Assembly: GCF_910596095.1 (NCBI RefSeq)
Contig: NC_056540.1
Location: 10,781,001-10,845,000 of the forward strand
Direction: 5' to 3'
Origin: Thunnus maccoyii
Taxonomy: Eukaryota; Chordata; Actinopteri; Scombriformes; Scombridae
DNA length: 64,000 nucleotides
Shown: piece by piece, positions 25,920 through 37,560 of the stretch
Numbering within the stretch: position 1 is the stretch's first letter
Layout: each line of letters begins with the position of its first letter
Position numbers and translations under genes: made by a program
The notes under the pieces: generated by a model
The model's database searches: none
What the model saw: only the letters and a program-made list of their open reading frames with translations
What the model was told of the DNA's origin: nothing

Positions 25920-28900
25920 ATGAATTTAAATAATGTTCCTTCTAAATCGGAGGTGATGGGATGGAATCCCCAAACTCTAGCTGACTACATGAAGAGGGTG
26001 AGTAGCGACTTCACACTATAAAACTCTTTTATATCTTCTGTAATAGCCAAGCACTTTACCTGTAACTGTCGTCTGGCCTTATTCTTGTCTACGATCTAAT
26101 GCAGTACATTTCGTAACACTAAATCTAATAAGTAAAACTCTAAGACTGAGCGATTTGATTTTTTCAGACATTTATGTAATAACTGCAGTAAAAGTTCATT
26201 TCCCTTCTCTAAGTGTGTGACATTTTATTATCTCTTCAGCTTAACTTACCAGGCTGTGACAAAGTGGTGATGAAGGGAAGCATAAGTGGAGCACAGTTCA
26301 TAGTAAGTGTGTGTAAACCTCTAGAGGTCTTTCACTATTCTGAAATACTCAGTCCTTGATTTTCTATTCTGTTTCATTACTGTATGTGCAACTCTACATC
26401 ATCCAGCATATGACTGAGTGTGACCTCCAAGCGTTCCCCAGCATTTACATTCCGTGAGTCCTTTTTTTTTTTTTCCACTGACACCAAACAGATTTACAAC
26501 CAAAAGTATCGATACATGATCCGTAAGGCTGCAGCAGCGGGTGGTAGTTGTCGCCACAATTAAAAGTTGCAGTATAATAATATCTTGGTAATGTTTTGGT
26601 CTCGTATCTTGGCAGAATAATCACTAAGATCCACAGTGAAGTCAGTAAGCGAGAGCAGAGGAGGTTTTTCGGTAATAAGTACGCAAACAGAGCAGTATTT
26701 GCACAGAGGGAAGAGAACTGGGACTCAGATGAGTCTGTAAGTAAAAACCGCAAGTTTTTTTGTTTGTTTGTTTGTTTGTTTGTTTGTTTTTTGGCCACTT
26801 TTAGTAGCACAAATGTCAGTGTCAAACTAAATGATTAAAATTAAATTACAATGTTATTTAATTTGCAGCATATTACAGAAGGAATAGTTCAAAAATCTGC
26901 CTTCTTTGATCTGTGTTGCACTTGTGTCACACATCTGGGCTGTGGTCAGGACAACGACAGCGATAATGTCTATGAGGGTCCGGATGAAGAGGGAGGGGAA
27001 GACAACTACATCTGTGCTCTGACTGAGCCACCGACAGCTGAGGAACAAGACAGTGACGAGTCGTCCGAAAGTGACTTTGAGCTGCCTTCCTCTCCGCACA
27101 CATCAAAGCCACCTCTACACCCGAGACCGGCAACACCTCGGAAATGTCAGTCCAGAGGTAACAGAAAGCAACTACAATAACAGTGCTATGAACGAAGCAA
27201 TGTAACCACATGCTAAAACATATCAGTATAACAGCAGAATTTCATGTATGTGTGTGTAGATCCTGTGCGTCATCCCACCCCTGCTGAACGGACCTCAAAA
27301 CCTCTACTTCCTCCCCTACCGAGAGCGAACCACTCCGCTCAGCCACCTTTGAGAGCACCAGGTCACTGTACATTTAATGACTCCACAATCACCTGCCTTA
27401 TTGATGATGATGATGGTGATTTTTGTTGGCAGAAAAATAATGTGTCAGACACTGATAAATCATCCTTATCTAAAAATTATTTTTTCATCCTGAACAGCAG
27501 CTGGCCAACCCAGTCCACATATCGACAGGAGCAGCAAGCCTGGGCAGTCCAGCCTGCTGCTGAAAGACCTTCCAAAATCAAGTATGAGCTGCTTATTGTG
27601 TAGTGTTTGAGGTGGTTGTAACTGTTGTTACAGGTTGTCACAATATTATACATTTCTATTTCAAACTATCATATCATGTCCACAAGAGGGCAGCGCTGTC
27701 AAGGCTCCTGGCTCATCCAGCAGCAAGTACCGTCCACCGAAGGCCCCTAAGCCAACAGATGTTTTCATCAAGTAAGCCAACCTAAACAATCTATGAGACT
27801 AGCAAGCTCTTCACTTCTGGGTGATGCAATTATTCAAATTCTTCCAATCTTGTTCTATTTCATCTCTCCCTTCCCAGAGCGACTAAACTCACTCCGGCTC
27901 CTCCAGTGCCAACACAACGTACTATAATTAGCCATTCAAAACCAGGACCAAGAGAGGTGAGATTGAAAAGTGCAATCACAATTGAGCCACCATTTCCTTA
28001 GAATGTATACTGTGCAAGTTGGAGAACGTACATGATGTTAAGGGTGAGCTTTTCTGTGCAATTACACACCTTGAGCACTTTCAGAAGGGAAACAGCAGGT
28101 GGTGATGTTGTAAAAAGAACACAACAACAGGGACCTTTATGTCTGCTATGAGAACTTGTTCACTAAATTGGCCATATACTATTATTTGTGTTATATTTAT
28201 TTACCCAAAATACTCAGTCATTGCCACAGAAAAACTAATAGAACGAGTTAGTTTGTTTAGTCCTTACTATGAGTGTTTTATTATGGTGCATCCAGGATTT
28301 GGATCCCAGCTGGTATGGAGGAAAGGTGACCAGACGTCAAGCTGAAGCTATTCTCAGGGAAGTGAACAAGGTCCGGTGGTGCCTCTCACATCTCTCACCC
28401 TCCTGCCTCTGGAGCAGAATAACAAACATACAACATACATATATAAACAAACATGTAGTTGAAATTTTACAGGATTTTGTTGTTGCAATATAATGTTAAT
28501 ATAACATGTGTATGTTTTTTTAAGGACGGGACATTTGTGGTGAGAGACAGCTCGAAAGGCTCTGCTGAGCATCCCTACACCCTGATGTTGCTAAAAGATG
28601 ACAAAGTTTACAACATTAAGATCCGTTACCAAGGCAACGCCTACTCCCTTGGCACTGGCCTCAAGAACTCCAAGGTAAACTGAAAATGATGACACCATTA
28701 ACTGGAATGTTAAAATGAGAGGAAAAAGTGTGTACACTCTGAGTAGACTGAAAAGTTCACATCTAGCGGCACACCTCAGGGAATGTTTGATGCTGACTTG
28801 TGCTGCGCTGCGTCATTAGGTCCCTCATTTTTTTTGTGTGCTGTTGTGCTCTAGATTTTCCCTGGGGTGACGGAGATGATTACCCATCACACACTCAACC

Positions 28901-28980
28901 CGCTGCTGCTCATTGATGCCACAGACCCGAGCTCTGAAGCGAACAACCAAAGCTGTCTGCTGTACCCTGCAGGACTCTGA
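25920..28980 (+). CDS. lcp2: Lcp2 (SLP-76), SAM/SH2 adaptor of antigen-receptor signalling
   Basis: SLP-76 is a cytosolic scaffold that links ZAP-70/LAT to Vav, Nck, Itk and PLC-gamma. Twelve coding exons: 25920-25997, 26240-26302, 26407-26453, 26616-26736, 26950-27157, 27260-27361, 27498-27581, 27687-27771, 27878-27956, 28296-28370, 28525-28674, 28855-28980, 405 aa, in frame throughout. An N-terminal SAM domain (about 14-80) begins NVPSKSEVMGWNPQTLADYM, close to human NVPFRSEVLGWDPDSLADYF. The acidic stretch has two tyrosines (NVYEGP about 111, DNYICA about 123). A proline-rich middle follows with PHIDRSSKP at about 213-221, which keeps the PxxxRxxKP Gads-SH3 site. The C-terminal SH2 domain starts at WYGGKVTRRQAE (about 295), with FVVRDSS as the FLVRES loop (Arg 321) and DKVYNIKIRYQ. 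It is shorter than mammalian SLP-76 (about 533 aa), mainly in the proline-rich part. Exon 10 ends at a weak gtccgg donor. Confidence 0.95.
26755..26792. repeat. (TTTG)n tract in lcp2 intron 4
   Basis: About eight TTTG units inside the intron between the SAM and acidic-region exons. Confidence 0.9.
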
Positions 28981-29705
28981 CCAGAACCAACACCAAGCTT
29001 AATGTGGGTGTGTGTGCGTCTGTCTCTGCTGTTTCAGTATGCAAATTTGTGCACACATATGTGGGTTTGTTCTCAAACCTTTTAAAAAACACCTGAACAA
29101 ATGTTACAATTTTCAAAATCGCAATGGTCACTGTTTTGTAATTCCTTTGTTGGTACCTTGACTTTTGATTGCAGATTTTTACATGAGTGGCTGTTTGTAG
29201 ATTTTATTAAACTATGTTTTCCAGATATGCAGCATTACCTCTGTTCTTCACACATCAGAATCAGGTCAAGCTTGCCATGGCTGCTTTGGCGCCTCCTGGA
29301 CTTTCAGGAACGCCAGCTTGTCAGGGTGGCCAACACAAATGATCAGATCACACTGTCTGAGCTGGGTTTGCACTGCAGGCAGAAAACAAATATCCTGTTT
29401 CACATCTGCCTCAGGTCAACAGTCCTGAAATGTCCAAAAGCAACATCTCAGAATATATGAGTTTCCACACCAGCGATCAGACTTAACGGCAAACAGCCTG
29501 ATTTCTAAACTCAAAAGTATACCGTCCTTTCTACTTCCCCTGCTTTTTTAAAGCCATACTGGTATTTCACTGTATAACTGACACAAAGATCCCAAATACC
29601 AAAAATGATGTTTGTGACCACTGAGGAGTGAGAAGCACAAAAAAACTAAATGATAGATCACTTATACTATTTTTAATTGTCTGATTTTACTGCTAATTTG
29701 TAGAA

Positions 29706-29830
29706 CTTAAAATGTTTTAACCATGTAAAGCATTTTGTAACTGTTTTGAAAAGTGCTATATAAATAAAGTTTATTATCACTATTATTATCATCATCATTA
29801 TTATTAGCATTATTAGTAGTAGTAGTAGTA
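29706..29830 (+). mobile_element. Retroposon 3' tail (gtgctatataaataaagtttatta)
   Basis: The segment from gtaaagcattttgtaactg through gtgctatataaataaag and then (ATT)n/(ATC)n is the widespread tail of a fish LINE/SINE family. An inverse-oriented copy lies at 40810-40880. Its AATAAA (29763-29768) lies 780 bp past the lcp2 stop and could serve as a poly(A) signal for lcp2; an ATTAAA at 29206-29211 is the alternative. Confidence 0.6.
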
Positions 29831-30115
29831 AACCTTTGGGAAAATACTTTTCTTTTTCTTAATAGGTCATCATATTTGAAACACATTTGTTAGTGCACGT
29901 CTTTTATCATTTCTTGTTAGTATCAAATAGTAGAGTAGGTTCATTTCTTGTTTACTGCCTGCAAAAACAGTAAAGAGGGGACACATCACTAAGTGTCACA
30001 GCTCCTCCCATCTATAAAATAACAAACAAACTTCTGATATTTTCCTAAATTCAAGGCTTTGAGCTATTAACATGAGTAGATAGGTATACAGAAGTAAGAC
30101 AACACTGTAAGCGGA

Positions 30116-30615
30116 TTACATTGATTGCTGTTTTGCCCGTGACTGTCCCCCCTGGCAGAGATGTTGCAACATCTTACCTCTCATCAAATGGCCTGATGGA
30201 TAGCCATGTTTTTGAAATCCTTCAGTTACTCCTATCTGTCCATCAGCAGAGTGCAAACTGACAGACATCATGTGGCATAAAGTAACTGCACCACTGACAT
30301 CTTCAAGCAAAGCTAACTTGCATAGCAGTTGGTGTACAATAATCCACTCTTGGCTATCACATTGCAGATCTAGGGTAACAGTTACATCATGCGCTTTGCA
30401 TATTTGCAAATCGATCATCAAGGTCATCTTACTGGCATAATTGATGCTTACTGACATTTGGGAGGTGTGAAGGGTGGGAAAGGAGATAAACAGTTATACG
30501 TACAAGCCAGTTGATCCATGCAATTAGACAAGGAGTCCAGCCCTTTCAGTATGTTTTCCAGATCAATGCAGGCGGTGGAGGTAGCTTGTTCGTTGCTCTT
30601 CTCTGTGTTTTCCAT
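30116..30615 (-). CDS. Unrecognised short gene, possible C5orf58 positional homologue
   Basis: On the minus strand, an exon opens directly at an ATG (30615) after the acceptor ttcttttttccag and reads MENTEKSNEQATSTACIDLE, then NILKGLDSLSNCMDQLA, to a GTACGT donor after 30504. A second exon starts at 30450 (after cctcccaaatgtcag), keeps the frame (LSINYASKMTLMIDLQICKA) and either ends at a strong G|gtaaga donor at 30178 or runs to a stop at 30116 (about 151 aa). I do not recognise a domain. The N-terminal part looks helical with hydrophobic heptads (IDLENILKGLDSLS). In human, C5orf58 lies between FOXI1 and LCP2, exactly this position, so orthology is possible but rests on synteny. It begins about 225 bp after the syce3 poly(A) signal on the same strand and might instead be an alternative 3' part of that unit. 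Confidence 0.4.
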
Positions 30616-30839
30616 CTGGAAAAAAGAATAATAAGACAACAAAAACAGGCTATGTCAACTGATGATACAGATCATGAGCAGTCCCCCGACAAAAACCTAA
30701 ACTGCAGTTCTAAATGCTGATGTAATATTACATATAAAAGTAAAGATAAAATAGAATTAGTCTAATTACACACTTCAGTGAAGGAGATAAATGTCAGTCT
30801 ATAAAAAAACACTTGAACACATTCTTGTTTAAAATTGTC

Positions 30840-30845
30840 TTTATT
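30840..30845 (-). terminator. Polyadenylation signal of syce3
   Basis: TTTATT on the plus strand, read AATAAA on the minus strand, 345 bp past the syce3 stop codon. Confidence 0.5.
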
Positions 30846-31189
30846 TATTGCATTTAACAAACCACTTTAGTAACTACATAACACACAATATCTGCAGGCC
30901 ACTTTACAAACAACTTATTACAATCATACTGTAGGACTGCAGTTTACATTACTGAATGAAAAATCCTGTTTTAATGCAAATAGAAGGCAGATGCAGATTC
31001 CTCCAAACTCCTGCTTCTCCATAGCAAAATAAAAATGAACATAGTGTTTTAGCATTTACTTGAACACAGTAAAATGTAATGTTAAACTGCTTTAACAACC
31101 ATTGACATAAACCAATCCCTTAATCTAAGTCCGTATAAACTGAAATCTAATAACGACATCACATTTGATTTAGTGTTGTAGCAGCAGGC

Positions 31190-31613
31190 TCAGGACATGT
31201 GTCTCTCTGGCTTCTGGTCTCGGTCTCCGCTGACAACAACTCTGCACCTGTGATACTCTTCTTCCAGTCTCCGCATAGAGGCCCCCAGCTCGGGACTGGT
31301 CCGCAGTGCCACCATGTCATAAGCCATCCAAGTCAGCTGCACTACAGGTGTACAGGAGGAGGAGGAGGGTGAAAATGCAGTTAACAGACATTTATGTTGG
31401 CTTTTAGCAACTACAGCAGCTCACTAAAAATGAATCCCAATGTAACTGAGGTTTGTTTGTCTGAAATCGTGCTACAATTAACGCTAAGTTCAAATAAAAC
31501 ATACCTGATATACTTTCAATGTTCTCAATCATTCTCTCCAAATCCTTGTTCAGCTCCAACACGTCGTCGCCGCTGTTCTGCGGAGGCTCAGCTGGTGAGG
31601 ATGAATCGGCCAT
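31190..31613 (-). CDS. syce3: Syce3, synaptonemal complex central element protein 3
   Basis: SYCE3 is a small helical protein of the synaptonemal complex central element, needed for synapsis between homologous chromosomes in meiotic prophase. Coding exons on the minus strand are 31613-31505 and 31341-31190, joined in frame (S|G..TG CAG), 86 aa against 88 in human. The core ELNKDLERMIENIESIS followed by VQLTWMAYDMVALRTSPEL and ASMRRLEEEY closely matches human DLNKDLEKLLEEMEKIS, VQATWMAYDMVVMRTNPTL, ESMRRLEDAF. The N-terminus (MADSSSPAEPPQNSGDD) and the Arg/Lys-rich tail are lineage-specific. The ATG is the first codon of its exon (acceptor gcaatgtag). A noncoding first exon probably lies at 31928 to about 31985, ending at ttatc|gtaagt. 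In human the gene is on chromosome 22, so its place between lcp2 and foxi1 is a fish arrangement. Confidence 0.88.
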
Positions 31614-31927
31614 CTACATTGCAAACCGGCATATTTCTCTTATCAGCTGTGGTCACAGTAACCGCACACAAAACCAACGTCAACTCTCGTCAGTTAACAC
31701 CTGAAAGCCATGTCTGACTCAGGACAGCCAAGGTAGACGTTAGCTTACGACGCTGTGGTCTCATACCGGCGAAAGTTAGCATGTTGACTTCTTCCAAAAC
31801 TAATATTTTGACTGATATACTGTTTATAAAGAGGAACAACCATGTCTATATATGTTACACGGGATGTCAATTAGCGTGTTATGGGGATAACAAGCTATAA
31901 TTAAATCTAAAAGTGTGTAAAACTTAC

Positions 31928-31985
31928 GATAAGAGGCGTTTCTTCACAAAATTAGATGTTTAGAGGAGAAAGTTCTCGCGCTAAT
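31928..31985 (-). other. syce3: Probable noncoding first exon of syce3
   Basis: On the minus strand, a perfect GTAAGT donor follows position 31928. The upstream boundary is a guess, near a TCTCGCG motif. The intron to the start-codon exon would be 314 bp. Confidence 0.4.
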
Positions 31986-31994
31986 TTAAGAAAA

Positions 31995-32044
31995 TGACGT
32001 GTTGCGTATTCTCAACGTACAGAGGGATGACGTAGTTAACGTCA
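31995..32044 (-). promoter_or_regulatory. CRE-like cluster upstream of syce3
   Basis: A TGACGT at 31995-32000, then TGACGT and ACGTCA arms at 32028-32033 and 32039-32044 forming an inverted pair with a five-base spacer. These match half-sites for CREB/CREM/ATF factors, which are prominent in germ-cell gene control. They lie just upstream of the presumed syce3 first exon. Confidence 0.4.
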
Positions 32045-33181
32045 CGCTTTTAAATCTTTGCTTAACAAACTTTTCCCATAAACCTGTCGTATCCATAGGT
32101 CGTATCATAACCTGCTACTATTTGGAAGTAAGATACACCGTGATATGACAAGAATTAAGAACATTATTGTTAAAATTATCATTTATAGGTATCAGACTAT
32201 TGGAAAACATGAGAACCTCTAAAAAGATGTTAGCTTAATGCTATGTATTAAAGGGAAATAGGTTAAGAGTAAATAATATAAAAATGTATGCCAAACTATA
32301 TAGGCTGCTGTCACTGCAATGCTGCTAGCTATTAACCTATTGTTCCTACTACCACAATAGGCTGTTCGTACTTTTGTGATATTTCTACCGCTAAACCTGG
32401 TTTAAAGAAGCCGAATAGAAAGAAAGAGAATAATGCTCTAATTAACTCTCTGTTCATTTATATCTCAGACTAAGTGTGGCCCAATATTTACAGAAAATAT
32501 TAATGTAATGTAATATTAATTAGTACAAACAGCATATACTGAATAAATAAGAAAACATTTGCCAGGAGCTCTTTCTCAGTACTTTTAGAGAAGGTTGTCC
32601 GTCTTCATGATGACTAAGCTGTCCGTGATTGCAAGAGAAGCATACAGAAGAAAGAAAAAAATAAAATGTCTAATCTGAAAAGGCCAAGTTATATTATTTC
32701 AGTCTGTATAAATTTGCATCATAATCATCAAAAAATTACAGATGACTGAACTCAATTAATGTTGCAGTAACAGCTTGAGTGGAAAATTATTTAATTGAGG
32801 GTGAACAAAACCCCTGGAGGAACTGAACTAGCTGACAGAAGGAAAAAAACAGATAAAAGCAGGAACAGACTACTCACCTGAGAAAACAACCAATCAAACG
32901 AGACTGGGGGCGTTACCAGGGAAACAGATAAAGCAGGTATGACAGGTGACATCTTGACATAAACCAAGGGCAAACAGACAAGAAAGGAGAAGAAAAGAGT
33001 AGTTTAAAAGCTCAGAGACCTTCGTTTGGATCAGCTCACCCACTGCACTGAATACCTGTGACGGACTCAGCAAGCAAAGGACTTTCACGGGCTGAAAGAA
33101 GTCGCTGCAAAAAGATTTTGACACAGAAAGGAAGGACAACCAAAGGCAAAGGTAGAGGTGAGAAGAAACTCTGCCTTGACA

Positions 33182-34535
33182 ATGTCGTCATTTGAGGCTC
33201 AGGGCCAGTCTCCTCCTCGGTGTGGCCCGCAGTTCCCTAGCCTCGGCCAGGAGCCCCCTGAACTCAGCATGTACAGTGACTGTTACTACCCTCCTCCCTC
33301 GCTGCCGAGCCCTCAGCGCACCACACCGACCTCCTACGACCTGAGCGACTACACCACCTCCTCCCCAAACCCCTACCTCTGGTTCAACGGCTCCGGGATC
33401 AACACACCACCATACCTGGCTACCACCGGCCCGCCTGGGAACCCCGGCCCCCCCTTTGTCCCTCAGCACTACGGCATGCAGAGGCCTTACCTGGGTCCGG
33501 CTGGTGCTGGAGGTCCAGGAGGGGAGCTGAGCTGGTTCTCCCTACCCTCACAAGAAGACTTGATGAAGCTTGTCAGGCCACCTTATTCCTATTCCGCTCT
33601 CATCGCCATGGCTATCCACGGAGCACCAGACAGGAGACTGACACTGAGTCAGATTTACCAGTACGTTGCTGATAATTTCCCTTTCTACAATAAGAGTAAA
33701 GCAGGCTGGCAGAATTCCATCAGACACAACCTGTCACTCAATGACTGCTTCAAAAAAGTACCAAGAGATGAGGACGATCCAGGTAACACTTAAAATATTT
33801 TTTGTGTGTTTTGTTTCTCTCTAACAAGCAAATGTTTACAGTATATGATTAATTAATTTAATTTACATTTACAGTTTGATTGTGTTGCATACATAAGCTA
33901 ATTTACCCTTGTTTAAACATAAATTAAATCTTGTTAACTCTCATTCTGATATTACAGGCAAAGGCAACTACTGGACACTTGACCCAAACTGTGAAAAGAT
34001 GTTCGACAATGGAAACTTCCGCCGCAAAAGGAAGAGGAAGTCCGATTCCCTCTCCGGTGGTGAGGGTGGCTCAGGAGCCCCTGAGTCAGGTGACAGCGAG
34101 AGGGGCAGCCCTAAACACTCTGGCAACCCGGCCCTTAACATCTCTCCCACACCGGACAGGATTCCCTCCCCTTCATCGTCAGGTCCCGCACCTTGTCTGA
34201 GCAGCTTCTTATCAGAGATGTCTGGGGTGACCACTGGAGCAGCTAATGAGGTGGGAGGCGATGGGTTAAACAGGCCACTGCCGATCAACCTTCCTATAGA
34301 TGGGCCTCATAGGCACGCACAGCCTGGAAGCTTTAGTAGCTACTCCCCCAACTCAGCCGGCCCAGAGTGGGTACCACAAGTTCCAGCTCCCACCGTGCTC
34401 TCCTCTTCACCCACCCACTCCTCCCTAGCGTACACCAGCCCCATCCTCAGCCAGTACAGCGGGTCCAGTGGGCATTTCTATCCTCCACTGGGCTCGACAG
34501 GAATCATCTACCATCGCGAGGGCACAGAGGTTTAA
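33182..34535 (+). CDS. foxi1: Foxi1, forkhead transcription factor
   Basis: Foxi1 is a nuclear transcription factor for otic/epibranchial placodes and ionocytes. Two coding exons: 33182-33782 and 33958-34535, 392 aa. The start at 33182 is chosen over an in-frame ATG eight codons upstream because [20 protein letters not shown] aligns with human FOXI1 [20 protein letters not shown]. The forkhead domain (about 131-230) begins [20 protein letters not shown], continues with [20 protein letters not shown] (recognition helix) and ends [16 protein letters not shown]; the intron falls inside it at DDPG|K, as in other foxi genes. A nuclear-localization run, RRKRKRKSD, follows. The far C-terminus, [11 protein letters not shown], matches human GVLYPREGTEV. 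N-terminal NPYLWFNG is also a FOXI1 signature. Poly(A) signal at 35255-35260 gives a 3' UTR of about 740 bp. Confidence 0.97.
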
Positions 34536-35254
34536 TAAGACATTAAGAAGGGAAAATGGGTGGTTCGACAAGACTCTTTACAGGAAAATTTTTACCTGTC
34601 TGATGACTTTTGTGTTAGAGAGCTTCTGTTGTTGTTGTGAAAGGCAATACACACACAAACACACACACACAAAGTATGTTTGCGCTGACTGAGACAGTTG
34701 AGATCACTATAGCGTGTGACAGTGGAGTAAAAAGGCTTTGATTCCCACAGGAACAGCTGAGTCAGCAGCAAAACTACGAGTGTCACTCCCTGAAACCGCT
34801 GCCGGCCTCACTATCAGATCCACAGTCAGCTTTTATTCTAACCGGAGCTAGTCTCTATCAGATCTGACTCATTATTAACAGATCCCAGATCTGATCTGCT
34901 GACATCAGGTCATTCCACACTGCTATCAGTGATTCTTTCATGGTATCACCCATGCAATGCTCAGACAGCACATTTAGAAGAGTAGTTAAATTACACCATT
35001 GTCTACAAACTGTGTTGGTGCTGCCTTTATAGAATCAACAAAAGGTTAAAGGCAGATTTTTTTGTCATGTTCTTTTCTGTAGTGCTAAAACTAAACAATC
35101 TGATGAACTTACAGTCTTGGAGTGATGCACATTTTACTTTGTAAATATGTCTGTGTTGTGTAATGTTAGACATTTATATTGTTGGCTTGTTGGTACAACT
35201 GTTATTGTATAAAATAGATTCAAAATGTAATGTTTATGTTGTGTTTTTGATATG

Positions 35255-35260
35255 AATAAA
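35255..35260 (+). terminator. Polyadenylation signal of foxi1
   Basis: AATAAA about 720 bp past the foxi1 stop, in tatgaataaaatg; AT-rich sequence and no open frame follow. Confidence 0.7.
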
Positions 35261-36839
35261 ATGTTTTAGAGTCCTCCAGTTTCAGTTTTCAGTTTTTTTT
35301 ATGAAGAATAATGAATGATTATTACCTAGGAGCACTTGGCTATACTCCCCTCCCCCCAAAAAAAGAAAGCAGACAAACATAAAGACAGAAAACAGTCCTG
35401 TCAGGAAAGCGATGACCAGCAGAGTAAAACCTGCATGTCGGTGAAACCTGATCTTTGTGTGATGGATAGTTAACTGATTCTCCTAAACGGTGAAAAGCCA
35501 CATTCCCATGCTGTCCCTCTTCCTTACCCTAAACACTGAAATCTCTCTCTGTCACATCATCTATACACAGATGCTGCTGACTGGATGCAAGCGGCTTTAT
35601 CAGGGGAGAGGGACCAACTGTAAAAAGCTATAAAGATGCTGAAGCGTGAAAGAACTGTTAAATAAACACAGTCACTCAGCACAGTTCACACATCATCTGT
35701 TGATTCATAATTGCCCTTCAAGCAGAATGTTAGGATGAATGTCACCACTATTATAAGTAGTTATTGAACATTGTTAGCTACCCAACATCAAAACTGATAA
35801 ACAAGAACATTCTGTACAAGCAATTGAGTCAAATGCAAAAGTTAAAGTTTAAAGCTTTATTGGATTATGAACAGAGAAAAAACTTTTGCTGCCACTTGTG
35901 CCATTCATAAAAAATACTTAAAAGTTAAAAAAAAAAAAACAATAATATGTAGAACACATAGACAATAGCAAAGATGATAATGTAATAATGAAGGATATTA
36001 AATGATCTGAAGTAAAGTAAAAATAAAGATATTGGAAATATAAAGAAACAAAACTTGACAGCAGTGTTAATTTGTTTAGTCAGATGTCCAACAGTAATAC
36101 AAATGTGTACAATAAGACAGATGCACTGCAGTAACTAGAAACTGTACAGTTGATTCTGATGTGCAATTTTAACGCAGTAATATGTTGCTGTCTGTCTTGA
36201 TACATGCTTTTCAGTGGCAGAAAGTATAGTCCATGGTGCATATAACACCACATATAACATTTCATTTTCCAACACTTGGGAACACCTTTTGATTATTTAC
36301 ACATCACAGTCCACGTTTCCCCTGCCAAACTATAAATTTGGACTTCATCATCAACTAAATGAACCAATGTTGTTCTACATTCATTAATTTGAAAACTGAG
36401 ATTCATACAAATCGACAATCATTTCACCTGTACCGGTAATATTCCATTCTGTTTTATTCTTTAGGTGTCCTGCTCACGTGTTATTGAAATAAATATAAAT
36501 CCTTTGATCGGTGTGAGCCTTAGGCCTTTATTTACCCTGAAACACAGGCAGCATGACATCCATTTACACTAAACACAGAAAGAAAGAAAGAAAGACAGAA
36601 AAAAGAAAGAACGAACGAAAGAAAGAAAGAAAAACACGACACCCAGATCAAGTGGAATTTAACATCTTGGCACAAATGACAAAGTGTATTAGTAACTGGG
36701 GTTAAGGGGGTCAACCTGTCAAAATTTGCATAACTGATTTCTAAACAAGTGATGAGGTTGCATTTAGATGGATCATAAAGTCCTGCTTTATTACATTTGT
36801 CAGACTTACAAGCATATCTGATTTAACTGTGTCTGCGCT

Positions 36840-36957
36840 ATAAACCTCATTTCATCAGTCATGATTCAGGAGAATTATGACTGTGCCAAATTCATATGCA
36901 AATAGAGTATCTTCTCCTGCAGATATTAGGCTTACGGAGTGGATTAGAAGCATTTGT

Positions 36958-37001
<44 letters not shown>

Positions 37002-37560
37002 TAGCAGGAGATAAGCAGAGTAGAGAAGAGACAAAGGAGAATAGTACAGTACATATCATAAGTATTACTGTCCCAACATGTCACACTTCCATCCCAAATT
37101 GTCTTGGCACTTTCAATAGTTTGTGCAACCGATTAGTTTGTTTGTTTTTCGCCATATCTTGTTCAGACTTTGCACTGGCAGGTGAAAGATGTGACATCAA
37201 GAATAGGGGTTACCTTGTCTATCCAGCATAAGCTCTTTTCAAGTGTGTCTGCCAACAGAAACATTATAGGGCTTTTGTCTCAGAGATTTCATTAACAGAA
37301 GACATCACCTCCCACTGTCTTATTCAGACAGTTTCAAATTGATGCAAATTTGTAACTGTTAATCATGCCATGGATGGGAATGACAACATCAGGGGGAGAA
37401 TGTAATGTTCCAGATGGAGCTTTCCAGATAAGAAACGGTAAAACCTGAGGGATTTACCTCACCGACTCCCTGAAACCAGGGTCAATTTACTGTTATTGAA
37501 ACTCATAACACAATACACATTCCGATATTTTGGAACTTCCCTTCTCTGTTTGTTTTTCAT
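36840..37560. promoter_or_regulatory. Candidate conserved noncoding block (foxi1 landscape)
   Basis: Apart from a (GA)n insertion, this stretch lacks repeat signatures and holds an octamer ATGCAAAT (36897-36904) and further POU-like tgcaaat (37343-37349). Position between foxi1 and gabrp suggests a foxi1 enhancer. No alignment available. Confidence 0.22.

Noticed and set aside
33158-33181. Upstream in-frame ATG of foxi1 (eight codons)
   Set aside because: Alignment with human FOXI1 begins at the second ATG (33182); the extra codons have no counterpart.
33188-33469. Antisense open frame within foxi1 exon 1
   Set aside because: GC-rich shadow of the foxi1 coding sequence.
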